Part shown: piece by piece, positions 44,508 through 56,190 of the stretch
Numbering within the stretch: position 1 is the first letter of the stretch
How the letters are laid out: each line of letters opens with the position of its first letter
Source: Erpobdella octoculata
Taxonomy: Eukaryota > Annelida > Clitellata > Hirudinida > Erpobdellidae
Reading direction: 5' to 3'
Length of the DNA stretch: 64,000 bases
NCBI GenBank assembly: GCA_963978895.1
Contig: OZ022239.1
Coordinates: 17,531,686 to 17,595,685, forward strand
The notes under the pieces: model-generated
Databases searched by the model: none
Told to the model about the DNA's origin: nothing
The model's input: only the letters and a program-made list of their open reading frames with translations
Made by a program: the position numbers and the translations under genes

Positions 44508-44820
44508 CCACAGGCAAATGAACTTGTAGAGCGTCAGAACAGAACAATCCGAAGTAGTTTTCTGAAAGTTCTATTAAGCAACCAAGAGAGGTTGTCCGAT
44601 GCCTTGCAAGGTGTTCCGTTTGCTTTTTGTACAGCCAGACACAAATCTACTGAACAAACACATTTTGAAATGATGTACGGACGCAAAACAGTCCTTCCAA
44701 CAGAATATATTTTTTTCTTATTGCTGGGTCAGACAAATCGGCTCCGTTTGATTTGCAAGCTGCTAAAGAATTGAGTGTCAATGAAAGTGAAAATCAAGAG
44801 CATCTTAATCTTTAAACATT
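44508..44820 (+). pseudogene. Ginger/GIN-type integrase, C-terminal part
   Basis: Directly after the duplication the reading is CAC CCA CAG GCA AAT, i.e. HPQANELVERQNRTIRSS with the third catalytic residue (Glu in LVERQNRT), then LSDALQGVPFAFCTARHKST and FEMMYGRKTVLPTE. It completes the integrase core begun at 41230 and separated only by the hAT insertion. Confidence 0.78.
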
Positions 44821-45019
44821 GACAACATCTTGTTAACCTTGGCTTTGTAATTTGTAACTATCTTTATTGTTATGTTTCAGCGGTTTACAAAGTTAAAAAT
44901 GCATGTTAAAACGACACATCATTGGATGGTTCTAACTTCCACTTTTCCCGTCCCTCATCGATTGCATAAAACGATGACGATGAATTTAATTTCCATCTAT
45001 AACCCTATTTGGTGTATTT

Positions 45020-45290
45020 TAGAGTTCATTATGCCTGCAGGTATCTCGGATTTTATACTGTTAATATTTGCTAGAGCCCATCCTACCTCTAGGGATATTG
45101 TACTCTAGAGTCCAAAGAGCCGCAGGTGTATTCGACTCTAGAGTATGAGAATCTACTAGAGTCCATCGTACCTCCTACTCTCGATTTTGGGGATTTTTCA
45201 TTCTAGAGTCCATTATACCTGCAGGCATATTGAACTCTAGAGTCCAAAAATTGCCTAGAGTCCACCCTACCTCCTACACCGGCACAGCAT
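45020..45290. repeat. Degenerate repeat of CTAGAGTCCA words
   Basis: CTAGAGTCCA(T/A/C) occurs about six times at irregular 20-60 bp spacing, with CCTACCTC and GCCTGCAGG/GCCGCAGG words. It runs up to the end of the CR1 LINE at about 45290. Confidence 0.7.
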
Positions 45291-46830
45291 CTAGCGAGAT
45301 ATGGTGGAGCGGCGACGTGAAGACAACGGTAAGCCAAAAAGCAGAGTTTGAATTTAACTCGAACTGGAATTTCAAACCAAAGAAGCCGGTCCCTCATTGC
45401 GCCAGAGATGTGATCGATCGTGGTAGTTAAAGAACGAGTCTCGCAGCAGCCCGAAGCACGCCAGAAAGTCGATCAAGCAGAAAGGCCGGTGCCTCACCAA
45501 GCAGCCCATTACAGTAGTTGAGGTGGGATATAACTAGTGCCCGAACAAGAGCATGGCAGGATTCAGTTGAGAGGGTATGTCGAATAGATCGCAGCCGACG
45601 GATATGATAAAAAGAAAGGCCGGTTATTTTTGCAACATGCTTAGTGAGGCAGAGTGTCGGATCAAGGATAACACCAAGATCCCTGACTGACGAAACTGGT
45701 TGAACAATACTTTCTCCAAAGATGAGTGGAAAGAAGGTGCATTTGGAGAGCCGACGTGTTGATCCAAGCCAGATGAATTCAGTCTTAGATGCATTAAGTT
45801 ACAATCGATTTTTCATCATCCACGACCCTACGCCATCAACACAGGGAGTGAAACGGGCCGCGAGAGCGCTGGTATCTGGAACACGGCAGTATCATATATT
45901 TGTAAGTCGTCAGCGTAACCATGAACCTGGAATCCCTGCCGCAGGAGGAGATCAATGACGTCGGAAGTGTAGAGAAAAAACAGAGGTCCCAACACAGATC
46001 CCTGCTGAACGCCATAGGTGGTACTAGCAACATCAGAAAGCAGACCGTTATAAGATCAACAAGGTAAGGTATAATACATTTGAGTACTGACGCTGTCTAC
46101 GGTTAGTGTGGAGAACTCCAGCAATAGAATACCATGGAAAGCTGAGTATTCAGGATGAGACGATCCAATTGTAGATGCTCGAATATCCTGAACTCTGTCG
46201 CTAAAACAACACAAAAACATATTTGCATCAAGATCATCCCGGACGACAGGAATACGCTTCTTGTCCAAGACTGCTGACAGCGTTTTCCAAAGCTTCCTGG
46301 CCTCCCCACCACTATTATCAATCATCGTCCGCCAGAAGGCGTAGGTACTTCTATAGCATTAGTCTGAGAAAGGAGAAAACAATCTAATATGGCATCAAAT
46401 CTACGAGCGTCAGAGCAGTTGGTAACGTCCAAATGGATGTTTTTGACATAGCCCAGTATCAATATATTGCAATGAGAAACAGTGACTAGTTCTAGAAAAA
46501 TATTGAATTCATCGTAGAATGCTCGGTTTCCATCATCAGGTCTGTATATGGTTACAATAACAGTACAGATTCTGTTCAACGATAGTCGTACCGCCAAAAA
46601 TTCGAAAGTCCTGGGACTGAAATCAAACTCCATCTTTATATGACAAAACTCGTTTCAAAAAATTATTGCAATACCTCCACTATTCATTCGTTCGTTGGCT
46701 GATCTGTAGTCGGCACTGGTAGACATTACTCTTGACTTCTCTACCAGCGTAAACCCATCAGGTATGATTGTCTTTATTGCAACATCTTTCAGAGGACTCA
46801 TGCCACGTCTTAACAATGGTTAACACATGT
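45190..46830 (-). pseudogene. Decayed CR1-group LINE
   Basis: Minus-strand text in order: VAIKTIIPDGFTLVEKSR and NSGGIAIIF (about 46790-46660), FEFLAVRLSLNRICTVIVTI, NIHLD (endonuclease; the GDFN motif is mutated), LWKTLSAVLDKKR (about 46290), then RT with GVQQGSVLGPLFFLYTSDV and YADDLQIYDT (about 46010-45900), LNASKTEFIWLGS, DLGVILDP, NYCNG, and finally FKLCFLAYRCLHVAAPPYL (about 45330). An internal deletion removed RT motifs before GVQQGS. Several stops and shifts. It is a different family from the L2 copies. Confidence 0.85.
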
Positions 46831-47077
46831 AGTCTGTCTTCTTGCCCGAGAACAAAACACAAAATCTGCCTCCCTGCATAACATTATTTGTTTCTTGCTC
46901 CCAAAAAACCTGATGACCAGGTGGGGGGGGGTAGTTGGAGCCACTTTCGAAACCCTCGTTTTATTTTTTCTTCCAAAAAAACTTGATGACTGGGGGGAGG
47001 TTAAATACTATAGCATCTGAGTGAGCATAAAAGCATTACCAGCTGTCTGCTGTGACTCTATGAACAAATGCTGCTAT

Positions 47078-47385
47078 GAAAATCTGGTGTAAACGGTAGT
47101 TTGACGCATATTAGAAAAAATGTCAATAACGTTTTCGACTTCAATTCGCCGAACCTCTTCTTATAGAATAGCCAATACGAGCAAATCGCTCAAACGTTCA
47201 TCGCTAGAGCGAGTTCAGATATAAGCTTCAACTCTTTCAATGCAGCTAAACCTTCGTTCGTTTTCTACCGAAGTGACAGGTAAAGTAACCTTGCTCCGAT
47301 TGACATCTGCTCAACTCGGGTGACATCGATCGATTCATCAGCAAGAAGCGTGAATATTTCACTTTTACGAATTCTTAGCAAAAGC
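47078..47385 (-). pseudogene. hAT transposase fragment
   Basis: SEIFTLLADESIDVTRVEQM is fused to RSVENERRFSCIERVEAYI and ERLSDLLVLAI, i.e. the early D-E-S-x-D motif of hAT joined directly to the C-terminal dimerisation region, which means the middle is deleted. It contains stops. Confidence 0.75.
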
Positions 47386-47419
47386 TTCTCAAGTGCAATT
47401 CGATGCATTATATGCCGGG

Positions 47420-48045
47420 AGTCTCCTTAAGTACGTGAGGCCCACTTCAGTGCCGAGGACCCCTTAAGTGCGTGGGGTTACTTTTTGTTGTTTTTATTTT
47501 AAGTGCCGGAGGCCCTCTTAAATGCATGGGGGCCACTTCAGTGCCGGGGACTCCCTTAAGTGCGTGGGGCCTACTGAAAAGTCTGGAAAGGAACACTTAA
47601 AAATCAGGAGGGGCTCACTTAGGTGCTGGGGGCCCACTTAAGGGCGTGGGGCCCACTTAAGTGCGTGGGGCTCACTTAAGTGCGTGGGGCCCACTTAAGT
47701 GCGCCGGACCTACTTAAGTGCCGAGTGCTGTCTTAAGTGCGTGGGATCCACTTCAGTGCCGGGGGCCCAATTAAGTGCGTGGGGCCCACTTTATAGCCGA
47801 GTGCTCCCTTAAGTGCGTGGGGCCCACTGAAAAGTCTGGAAAAGGCTACTTGAAAATCAGGAGGGGCCCACTTAGTTGCCGGGGCCTACTTAAGCGCGGG
47901 AAATCATTTAAGGGTGGGGACTCACTTAAGTGCGTGGGCCCTACTTTAGTGACGGGGACCACTTAACTGCCTGGGGCCCACTTAACTGTCTGGGGCCCAC
48001 TTTAGTGCCGGGGCCCACTGAAAACTCAGGGGGGCGATGTCCCCC
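47420..48045. repeat. GC-rich degenerate minisatellite (AAGTGCGTGGGGCCCACTT)
   Basis: About 28 degenerate units of 18-22 bp alternate TTAAGTGCGTGGGGCCCACT and TTCAGTGCCGGGGGCC types; a larger block (ACTGAAAAGTCTGGAAA) recurs at 47574 and 47827, spacing about 253. Frames here are artefacts. It is by far the most GC-rich stretch of the window. Confidence 0.88.
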
Positions 48046-50300
48046 CCTGCCCCCCCTAATTGACGTCCCTGTGGTTCAGAAGAGTAGTACAGAAAAATTT
48101 CCATTTCATTGTTGAACCATTTCATCAACCAGCTAAAGGTACGGTTTAGAAAGGCGGAAAATTTCCAAAAATAAGCGCAACTGCTCGAAGTTATCCCGGT
48201 AGGTATGAAAAACTCTCACTGCCCAAAATTATAGAAGTAGTCAAGTTTTTCGAGTTTGGCTTGAACAGTTCCAGTTTGGAGGTTAACACACGGAAGAGTC
48301 TCGTTTAAAAAACTCTCACAAAAACGTCTACCAAAAACATAAAAAAACATTCTTTTCGAAAAAAATAATATTTCGCCATCTGTGATTAGTGTATTTTCTT
48401 CCGTCTGATTGAGACTATCCTAGTATTTAATACTGCAGCTTAAAAGTTATTCTCAGCTTTGAAGTTTATGAGTTGATGCCTTTAGAAAGATCTTCGAGTT
48501 GAAGTAGCACCGTAGCTGAATCCAGTATGTTGTGGTTTACCTTCTGTTGATAATGTTCCAGAGAGAATAAATACAGAAAAAGGTGAAAGAGAAAGAAAAA
48601 AAAGAAAACAGGGAGAAATAAGAGCTAAAAAGGTTTAATTCAATTCCTTTTGTTCAGTTTTACTGAATAAAAGAAATTCAAGATATCTTTCAACGGGCTT
48701 CATAACGACAGTAACCACAATTTTTAAAAAAACTATAAAAAATAAATCGGACCCCCTTACGAAATTTCAGGATCCGCCGCTGTTTCTTTGCATCAATGAT
48801 GGGTAAAGGATGTCAATGTTTAAAAAATGAGGAGAATTCATTTAATGCATACTGCACACGCTGATCTATTATTGGGGTGGGGAGATCACACAAACAGTAG
48901 AGATTTCCCCATTCGTGTACTCGAAGTATCCAAAGCAATCTATTTGGGGGTTAGGACGCGGGTTGCTCTCAGACCTTATAGTTAATCTGAAGGTTTTAAA
49001 ATCGTAATGGAATGGGGCTAACAAAACAAACATTTTGGTAGGGCTTACGTTTGTGTCCTGGAAGGCTGAGCAATCCTAGCCGTATTTGCGATTAGCTAAT
49101 TTCTATTTCATCGTTGATGTATCATAATCGAGTGGTTCAATGTTTGCATAACTTTTACTCAACTCGCACGCGCTGAATGTTCAAACATCTGTCAGCTGTC
49201 TAGAAGCTGACATGATCTTGCTTGCTTTTGACGGTCGATTGCATTTTTTAAATTTAAAAGCGAAAATAAATTGTGAAACATCTGAGATCATCCGTGACTT
49301 AACGGGGTTCACGACCTCGGAGCGATATGTAGAATGAAACTACAAGCCATCCTTGCAAGTGACCGCAATTGAAAAATGACTCAAGTCCAATAAATTGAAA
49401 ATCATTTTTTAATAATTTTTAATGCTTTTTAGTTGACAGAGCTAAACATCCCACAGATACCTACAACAAACTTCTCGAAATACGTAGCACCTTGTAGTTT
49501 TGTTTTGAAAACTTCCTAGCTGGAAAAATTTTTACTTAAATTTCATAAGTATCTGCACAAAAGCAAAAACGAGACCGATTAGTAAGTGGACCAAACAATG
49601 CGAATTTTCTTAAAACTGACGTGCTGCCCTAGTTCTACACTAAGTACAATAAAAAAAAACTTGCTCATTCCAGCGATCGTTTTGAAAATTTGCATATTTT
49701 TATGCAAGCTAAACAATAGAGATGTTTCTGTGGAGCAAGCTAATTAATATTAACGAACGTTTTAATGTTCAGAATAAAATAAGCCAAAACCACAATAACA
49801 TGCGACCTAAATTTAAGTAGACCTCGATTGAACTGTCGATAAACGATTAGTTCGGATAAAGAAATAGATCTTAGCGTTTCGTCATGTCTAAATATAGCTT
49901 CACATCCTCTCCCAAATTTAATGCTAAGCGAGGTAATTTTCAACTAACTACTCACCAAGACAAATATTTTAATTAAAATAAAATTATTTATTTATTTTAC
50001 CGCTAATGATTGCTATTTTTCCAACTAGCTGGCATTTCCTTATGCGGCAGAGCTCTGAATTAATATTTCAGAAAAAAAGCACAAAAAACTTTATTAAACT
50101 GTGCCAAGACTCTATTAACACCGAAAAATTGTCTCAGTAAACAAAGACCGAAATTAATAAACAAATTTACTAAAATGTATATAGGTGGACCACGCCTACC
50201 GGGTTTGCGATTGGTGAATTGAACAGAAAAAATCTAGGATATGAAGTCACGTGAGCATCTCCAGTTCGTGACCTAGATTAGACACAGCTGATGTAAGACA
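48046..50300. other. Intergenic region without supported gene
   Basis: Starts with a transposon-end-like word (minus strand CAGGGACGTCAATTAGGGGG, 48053-48072). Near 48750-48782 TACGAAATTTCAGGATCCGC also resembles an element end. Nothing else was recognised to the start of the F-box gene. Confidence 0.4.
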
Positions 50301-50309
50301 ACACAGCCA

Positions 50310-50468
50310 ACAAAGAAAGAGAAAAGACGGGCCGGATTCGTTGAAGTGCTGTCGAAGAGTGGAAGATTCTGTTTTGCAAAAATCATCGGCATTTGGATCT
50401 TGATTGTTTTTGAGGATTTTGCCTTCAGAACGCCAACAGTTCGATTGTCCGCTATTTCACCGCAGAAG
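50310..50468 (+). other. Putative 5' non-coding exon of the F-box gene
   Basis: CCGCAGAAG|GTAGTTCT is a good donor at 50468/50469, and TTTATTTTACAG at 50915-50926 is a good acceptor 38 bp before the F-box ATG. I infer an exon ending at 50468, with its 5' start unknown. A short frame (88 codons from 50346) runs across the donor and is not supported. Confidence 0.4.
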
Positions 50469-50964
50469 GTAGTTCTATTATTATTTATTCCTTGCGAAAT
50501 TATGCCGGCTCTATTGTTCTCGGTGATTCCTTTGCTGCCCGCTCGTTTGCTTTTTCTTTGTGATTTTCGTTCTCCAATCGGCTTATATTTAATTTCTGAT
50601 TATTATTTATAGATTATAGAATGTTGCAATATTTAGTTTCTAATTAATGTACTTTTTGACGGCTGACGCTGCTAGCGTAAGTTTGGCATTGTAACACAAT
50701 CGACGATTGCATAAGCATCGGTTGAGTAATAATTTCTTTGTTGTCCTTCAATAAGAATGGGATTAAGCTTTGATTAACTCTTTTATCATTAACAGGTCAA
50801 TTGATTTTTTAGACTTATGATTTTTGATTTGTTAAACTGTCATATTAATTATTTGATATAATTTAGATCTATTTCAATGCTGCTTGCATTTATTAAAATT
50901 AACTTTTTATTTCATTTATTTTACAGATAAATTACAGCAGTCCTAATTTTGCCTAGAATCGTAA

Positions 50965-52215
50965 ATGCTGTCAGAACAAGTCTTTGTGGAGATGAAGCTC
51001 TTAAATTCATCTTATTTCAGAAATACTGAGAAAATATTTTATAACAAAAGCGAGGAAATGCTGATTCATCATCCATGTACCTGTGGAGCCAGTTTGATTG
51101 AAATGACTTCCTTTCCGATTTCTCTGTTCGAGCAGCAGTTTGAAAAGCAAATGTCAAACAAAGACAAAACATCTTCAGAAATTGAAAATGTTGATTTTCC
51201 TTTCAACAATCTTCCAGCAACCTGCAAACTTCAAGTGTTTTCTTATTTGAATACTTCTGAAAAAGGAAAATGTCGCACGGTTTGTAGAGAGTGGGAAGAA
51301 TTACTGAATAGCTCGTGTTTTTGGAAAACAGTCGACCTAGACTTTCTGCTCCACAAAGGGAATCTCAACAGCATAGAAACGTCATCAAACGTAAAGAAAA
51401 AATTGATTTCTTTTGTTAACTTGATAGATTCTCTTGAGGTCAAAATTAAAAGCTTGAAATTTGATTTAGAGACATGCTTTGGGTCAGATGTAATTGATTG
51501 TTTGCTGAGATCTAAATCGTGCAGTAATCTGTTAGATGTCGAGGTTACTTGGAAGAATCTCGTGCCAGCTTCTTTTCGGGAAATGAATACAAAAAGTGAA
51601 ATTCCCAAACAGGATTTGGTCTTCCAACGCAGGCGACAGCAGAGGCAAGCTGTCGCTTTTCTCGAGAATTTTGTAATAGCTGTACCGGAAGTTGAAAAGT
51701 TGGTCATTCCATTCGACTGGACAATCAGGTCAGCCAGTGCCCTCTCCTCCCTTAAACACCTCAAAGTTCTTGTTCTCAACAAACAATCTGAATTGCAGCC
51801 TCCTGAACAATCTAGTCTAGATGTGGTCTTTGCAGCTTTGAAAAATTTAAAATACCTGGACATGGAGGCATACAGTCCAAATGTTTGTGGCTTCCACGAG
51901 GTTTCCATCAAGTCTCCATCTCTCAAACATCTAAACGTGTCTCGGTCGAAAGGCATCTGCTTATCCGGGATGAAAGTTCCGCAACTCCTCCACCTGAAAA
52001 TCTCTAGATCTCGCTGGACGTGTCCTCTGAGCATCATGGCAGCCGACGAAACGACCAATCACTCCTGTCTCTATTCCATTCTTAGGTCTGGTGCTCCCAA
52101 GTTATTGACTTTAAATGAACATAGATTAAAGAAAGATTGGGCTCAACAGATCTATCCAGAACTGGAGACTATCATGATGTCTGTGTGTCCGTGTGCTATC
52201 CACGACAGAGGATGA
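50965..52215 (+). CDS. F-box protein with LRR-like C-terminal region
   Basis: The 416-residue frame is free of stops. Residues about 78-125 fit an F-box (FNNLPATCKLQVFSYLNTSE, then CRTVCREWEELLN and FWKTVDL), which binds SKP1 in SCF ubiquitin ligases. The remainder has irregular leucine-rich strands (LKHLKVLVLNKQ, LKNLKYLDMEAY, LKHLNVSRSK, LLHLKISRSR) that probably form the substrate-binding side. The first 75 residues have Cys/His (HHPCTCG) and no known domain. I chose the ATG right after a likely 5' UTR acceptor. The specific orthologue is not recognised. AATAAA-type signals are at about 52757 and 52776. Confidence 0.85.
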   Translation: MLSEQVFVEMKLLNSSYFRNTEKIFYNKSEEMLIHHPCTCGASLIEMTSFPISLFEQQFEKQMSNKDKTSSEIENVDFPFNNLPATCKLQVFSYLNTSEKGKCRTVCREWEELLNSSCFWKTVDLDFLLHKGNLNSIETSSNVKKKLISFVNLIDSLEVKIKSLKFDLETCFGSDVIDCLLRSKSCSNLLDVEVTWKNLVPASFREMNTKSEIPKQDLVFQRRRQQRQAVAFLENFVIAVPEVEKLVIPFDWTIRSASALSSLKHLKVLVLNKQSELQPPEQSSLDVVFAALKNLKYLDMEAYSPNVCGFHEVSIKSPSLKHLNVSRSKGICLSGMKVPQLLHLKISRSRWTCPLSIMAADETTNHSCLYSILRSGAPKLLTLNEHRLKKDWAQQIYPELETIMMSVCPCAIHDRG

Positions 52216-53239
52216 GCTTATTTGTTGACCATTGTGTAATAGTTTTTTCATTTTTTAATATTTTGTCCAATTTGTATTTTGAGATGTTGATGAAGTTTAA
52301 AATTGAAAAGTTGAGCGAGTTCTTTCTTTGTTAAGTGAAACTATGTTCAAACATTTTTTATTACTGTTTTGACCAAAGACAGAAGCTAAAAGTATTTTTT
52401 TGTTATGCCGCCGTATTTAGTTTTTTTTGTTTTGTTTTGAGCTGTTGGAAAAATGGAGACTACTCCTGTAAATAACTCATCTCTATGGCATTCAAAAAAC
52501 ATTGAGCTTATAAATGAGAAACATGTGATAGCAGTCGCAGTTTTGTCGTCGTTCTCTCTCTGTCGTCGACTTGATTGATTTTGTACGATGTGACGCACGA
52601 AATGTTGTGATACAAAAGTTTTCATTTTACTACGGATTTTTACTGTGTTTCATGATCTTAGATAGCTTGCAGAGTCTAATGAAAGATTGTTAAAATGCAG
52701 TTGACGAAGCTGCTTTATAATCTCACCCAATATTTCCAGATGCCTCTTCAATTACTCAAATAAACCTTTGTTTAGAATAAACACAAATTTGAACTTCAAT
52801 TTCGTTTTATTACTTCAACATAAAAAACAATCGCTCAGAGTTAAAGATCACAGAGCAAGCACACAATAAGATCGACTTATTTGAGAGGCACTTTGTCACT
52901 ATCGTTCTGCAAGGGGGTAAAATATTCACGTATTTAAACAAACGTTTGTTTTACTTGCGACCAGTAAATAAAAGCAACGAAGGAGAAAGGTGTCCTATTT
53001 GGCTGTTCGCCCGCATAACAGCAGGATGTGTGGGAGGGTTTCATTTTGCCACTTTCTAGAATCGAGGGGCCCATCGAAGTGGAAAACAATAAAAGTTCAT
53101 TATGCCTAAGCAATGTTAAAACATCAAGAAAATCGTAAACAATCTACAATTCCTACTAAAAAATATTTAAGCATAAGTGGTTAGTAACTAAAATGTAATT
53201 TCATGATTATTGCGAGTCGAACACGGGTCGGCAGAGCTG

Positions 53240-54154
53240 TTAAATAAATCCAATTTTAACTAAGAAAGACTCCAGGGCTCTAATGTACTGTACAGGATGA
53301 TACGTGTAATGTTCTCCATGTATAGACCTCTTCCAGCAACTAACATTTATATCTAGTTTGTTCTGCTTCTTCCAGTTGTTCAATAGCTCATCTGCTGAGG
53401 AACACAGTTGGTCATCAAATGAATGAAACACCAAAGTCTCTGTCTTAAAAGGACTTTTGACAAAGTCTAGAGCCTTTTCTTTCAAGATATCAGCCCCAAT
53501 GAGAAACATTTCAGGCAGAGAAGACCTATATGTTTTTAGTGCTGATGAAGCATTACCTAAAACCAAGCCATCAAAAATTTGTCCTCGTATTCTATTTGAA
53601 GAAAAAGCACTGGCGGAAGAAGAAAGATAATCAATGAGAAGAGAATACAAAAAAACTCCCGAGGAATTGGCATGTATGAGGAACTTGTCGACATTCAGTG
53701 GGAGATGATTCCCGGACAGTTTGTTGACCATTTCTACTATTGTAGATCTTCCGTTCTCTGGCACAAAAAAGTGAGCTGTTTTTGGCATTACTGTAACAAC
53801 ATCCAGGCCGTAATCATGGTACACAGAACAGATTTTGTTCACATATTCAGCAGAAGAATTGTAATGTGGAAAAAATATTACACTGTTTTTTGGTCTAACC
53901 AGCTGATCGCCTTCGGCTCCATAGGTTACCGATCGCAAAACTACATTACTGGCCAGCTGTTCTTTACGTATGCCTAGAGGTTTTCTCATATTCAGCTTCT
54001 TTTGTATTGCAACGATTTTCTCAGGACTGACGATTTCTTCAAATACGGGATTTGCGTGAAATCTGAAGTACGATCTGTCGCTAAACTTGATCGGAGTGTT
54101 AAATATTTGACATTTTATAGTATTAAGTCCCATGAAAAAATGAATTCGTGCCAT
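53240..54154 (-). CDS. TMEM53/DUF829-type alpha/beta-hydrolase-like protein
   Basis: The 304-residue intronless frame follows the DUF829 pattern: SVIFFPHYNSSAEYVNKICS (first strand and helix), YGLDVVTVMPKTAHFFVPE, FLIHANSSGVFLYSLLIDYL (residues 158-177, the nucleophile elbow position with Ser164/165), QIFDGLVLGNAS, TLVFHSFDDQLCSSADELLN (Asp 247/248) and SIHGEHYTYHPVQYIRALES (His 279 or 282). Family members sit at the nuclear envelope/ER; this one lacks an obvious membrane segment and has a basic, hydrophobic N-terminus of about 35 residues that could be a targeting sequence. It is convergent with the F-box gene, about 1 kb apart. Molecular activity of the family is not well defined. Confidence 0.85.
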   Translation of the reverse strand: MARIHFFMGLNTIKCQIFNTPIKFSDRSYFRFHANPVFEEIVSPEKIVAIQKKLNMRKPLGIRKEQLASNVVLRSVTYGAEGDQLVRPKNSVIFFPHYNSSAEYVNKICSVYHDYGLDVVTVMPKTAHFFVPENGRSTIVEMVNKLSGNHLPLNVDKFLIHANSSGVFLYSLLIDYLSSSASAFSSNRIRGQIFDGLVLGNASSALKTYRSSLPEMFLIGADILKEKALDFVKSPFKTETLVFHSFDDQLCSSADELLNNWKKQNKLDINVSCWKRSIHGEHYTYHPVQYIRALESFLVKIGFI

Positions 54155-54254
54155 GACTTCTATACAGTCCCTTTCTGCTCAATCGATCAACGCGCCGACT
54201 AAATAAATATACATCTCAACCAGCAAAACAAAACAAAAGCAGCCAAAAAAAGAC

Positions 54255-54490
54255 ATAGGACGTGTTTTTTATCAACCACACTCACCAAAGCTTTTTATAA
54301 TTCATCAAATTTCTCTCTTATCTGTTTTTTATTCACCTGATGAACGCTCTTGTTTAAACCACATTCACCACAGTTTAGAGCAGGGGTTCATCAAGTGAAT
54401 AAAAAACGCAACGGAGAAATTTGATGAAATAAAAAAAAGGTTTGGTGAGTGAGTGTGGTTTGGTTGATAACCTGGTGAATAAAAAACACG
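54255..54490. repeat. Fold-back inverted repeat (~95-bp arms)
   Basis: TTTTTTATCAACCACACTCACC, TTCATCAAATTTCTC and TTTTTTATTCACCTGATGAAC on the left (54255-54348) are mirrored on the right (54385-54490) as GTTCATCAAGTGAATAAAAA, GAGAAATTTGATGAA, GGTGAGTGAGTGTGGTT and TTGATAA. The spacer is about 40 bp. It lies between TMEM53 and the Ly6-like gene; probably a small non-autonomous DNA element. Confidence 0.8.
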
Positions 54491-54652
54491 CCCATAATTT
54501 CGAATGTAGTTTGTATTTTGAAAACAAACTTTGAACATTTAAATATTATTCTTCCTACAAATTTACATCTGCGGTTCACCTAACATTTAAAGATCTTAAT
54601 TGATTATGAGAGAGAATTCTGATGACCGAATTTCTTCAAAGCAAAATACAAG

Positions 54653-54972
54653 TTAAAACCAATGATTTTTACATAATTCAATAAAATATGAAAATATAAC
54701 TGAAGTTAACAAACAATAAGTTGAATAACTGGTATGACGACTTTTCGATTCGTCAATGCTGTTATCTGACAAAACGTCTTCTAGCCACGGAATGGGCTCC
54801 TTCTTGAACACTCTTTCTTTCAGCTCTTTGTAACGATTATAATCGTTGCAAAGGTTTGATTTGCAGACCATGTAAGTGACGAGTGAAATTTCTAACCTGT
54901 CATTGTAAACGTACGAATCATCCACTCCAAATGAAAATTTCGTACATCCCTGGTAGGAAGCACCTGCTGTTT
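54653..54972 (-). CDS. Last exon of a Ly6/uPAR-like GPI-anchored protein
   Basis: The minus strand has acceptor TATATTTTCAG (plus 54973-54983) followed by TAGASYQGCTKFSF ... SLVTYMVCKSNLCNDYNRY. The C-x(n)-C-x-x-x-x-CN ending (VCKSNLCND) is the signature of three-finger Ly6/uPAR domains. A hydrophobic C-terminus (YCLLTSVIFSYFIEL) fits a GPI signal, although a few polar residues follow. Upstream exons with the signal peptide and first Cys would lie beyond 55000 but were not recognised; the gene may be broken by the TE insertions there. Confidence 0.62.
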
Positions 54973-55142
54973 CTGAAAATATATATTAGACTATTTCAAA
55001 ATAGTGCATCCAATTTTTTTAAATTTCTTTTGGGCCCTCCCTCTAATTTTATGTTATATGTTGTACTTTTTTCCATTGGGCTAACCCTGTAATTTGATGT
55101 TGTGTTGTACTTACAATACAATAACATGAAAAAATTATAAGG

Positions 55143-55265
55143 TTACTAGCGAGGTGCCCGGCGTTGCCCGGGCTTTTTAGAGGTTTTTCTATAGTTTTTC
55201 TCTCACGCTCCCGTTTCTTTTCCCGCTTGCTCTCACGTTCCCGGTCGCTTTCCCACTTTTCGACC
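55143..55265 (+). repeat. Dispersed repeat start (ACTAGCGAGGTGCCCGGCG)
   Basis: ACTAGCGAGGTGCCCGGCGT followed by TGCCCGGGCTTT resembles the 5' start of a dispersed invertebrate repeat and the unit at 10351-10436. It is followed by a CT-rich stretch. Family not assigned. Confidence 0.5.
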
Positions 55266-55412
55266 ACCTAGAGCTCTAAAACTTTCAGGAAAGCTTATTC
55301 TGGATGACGATACATGAATTTAATGCTTCCGACATGAATTAGGCCTTAAATCAATTAAAATTAATTAAATCAAATTAATCAGACAGTTCAAGATACTCTT
55401 TTATAGAAAACA

Positions 55413-55856
<444 letters not shown>

Positions 55857-55862
<6 letters not shown>

Positions 55863-56190
55863 GAAAGGAATTAAAATACCAATGTAATTTTCCACCTGAC
55901 CATGTGGAAACGGACACGAAAATTGGTACACTAGGTTGGTTTGTGCTACAGGGCTAGAAACATTATTTATACTATTTTTAATTAAAAGATTATGAGTTTT
56001 TCCATTGTTATAATAGATGTGTAACTTGAGTGTATTATCTTTATTTACAACCTTAATATTATCATACACAATGTTTTTCAACACTTTTTCATCTATTTTA
56101 TAATTATAAGACATCTGATTAGCATAATATAATGGAATTATACAAGAATTTGATGAGTTATTGGTATTAGGTTTTGAAACATGTTTTTTT
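55857..56190 (-). pseudogene. PLE2 linker and truncated GIY-YIG domain
   Basis: The frame reads YYANQMSYNYKIDEKVLKNI, LVYQFSCPFPHGQVENYIG and then leaves homology within 5 residues. PLE1 at 10634 has the same order and continues into the full domain (TYIGHTRTTLSRRL...). The rest of the nuclease, including its catalytic Arg and Glu, is absent and the terminal repeat begins at once. It is separated from the RT frame by a frameshift near 56180. Confidence 0.85.

Noticed and set aside
51243..52058. 271-codon minus-strand ORF opposite the F-box gene
   Set aside because: Shadow of the F-box gene with no recognisable domain.
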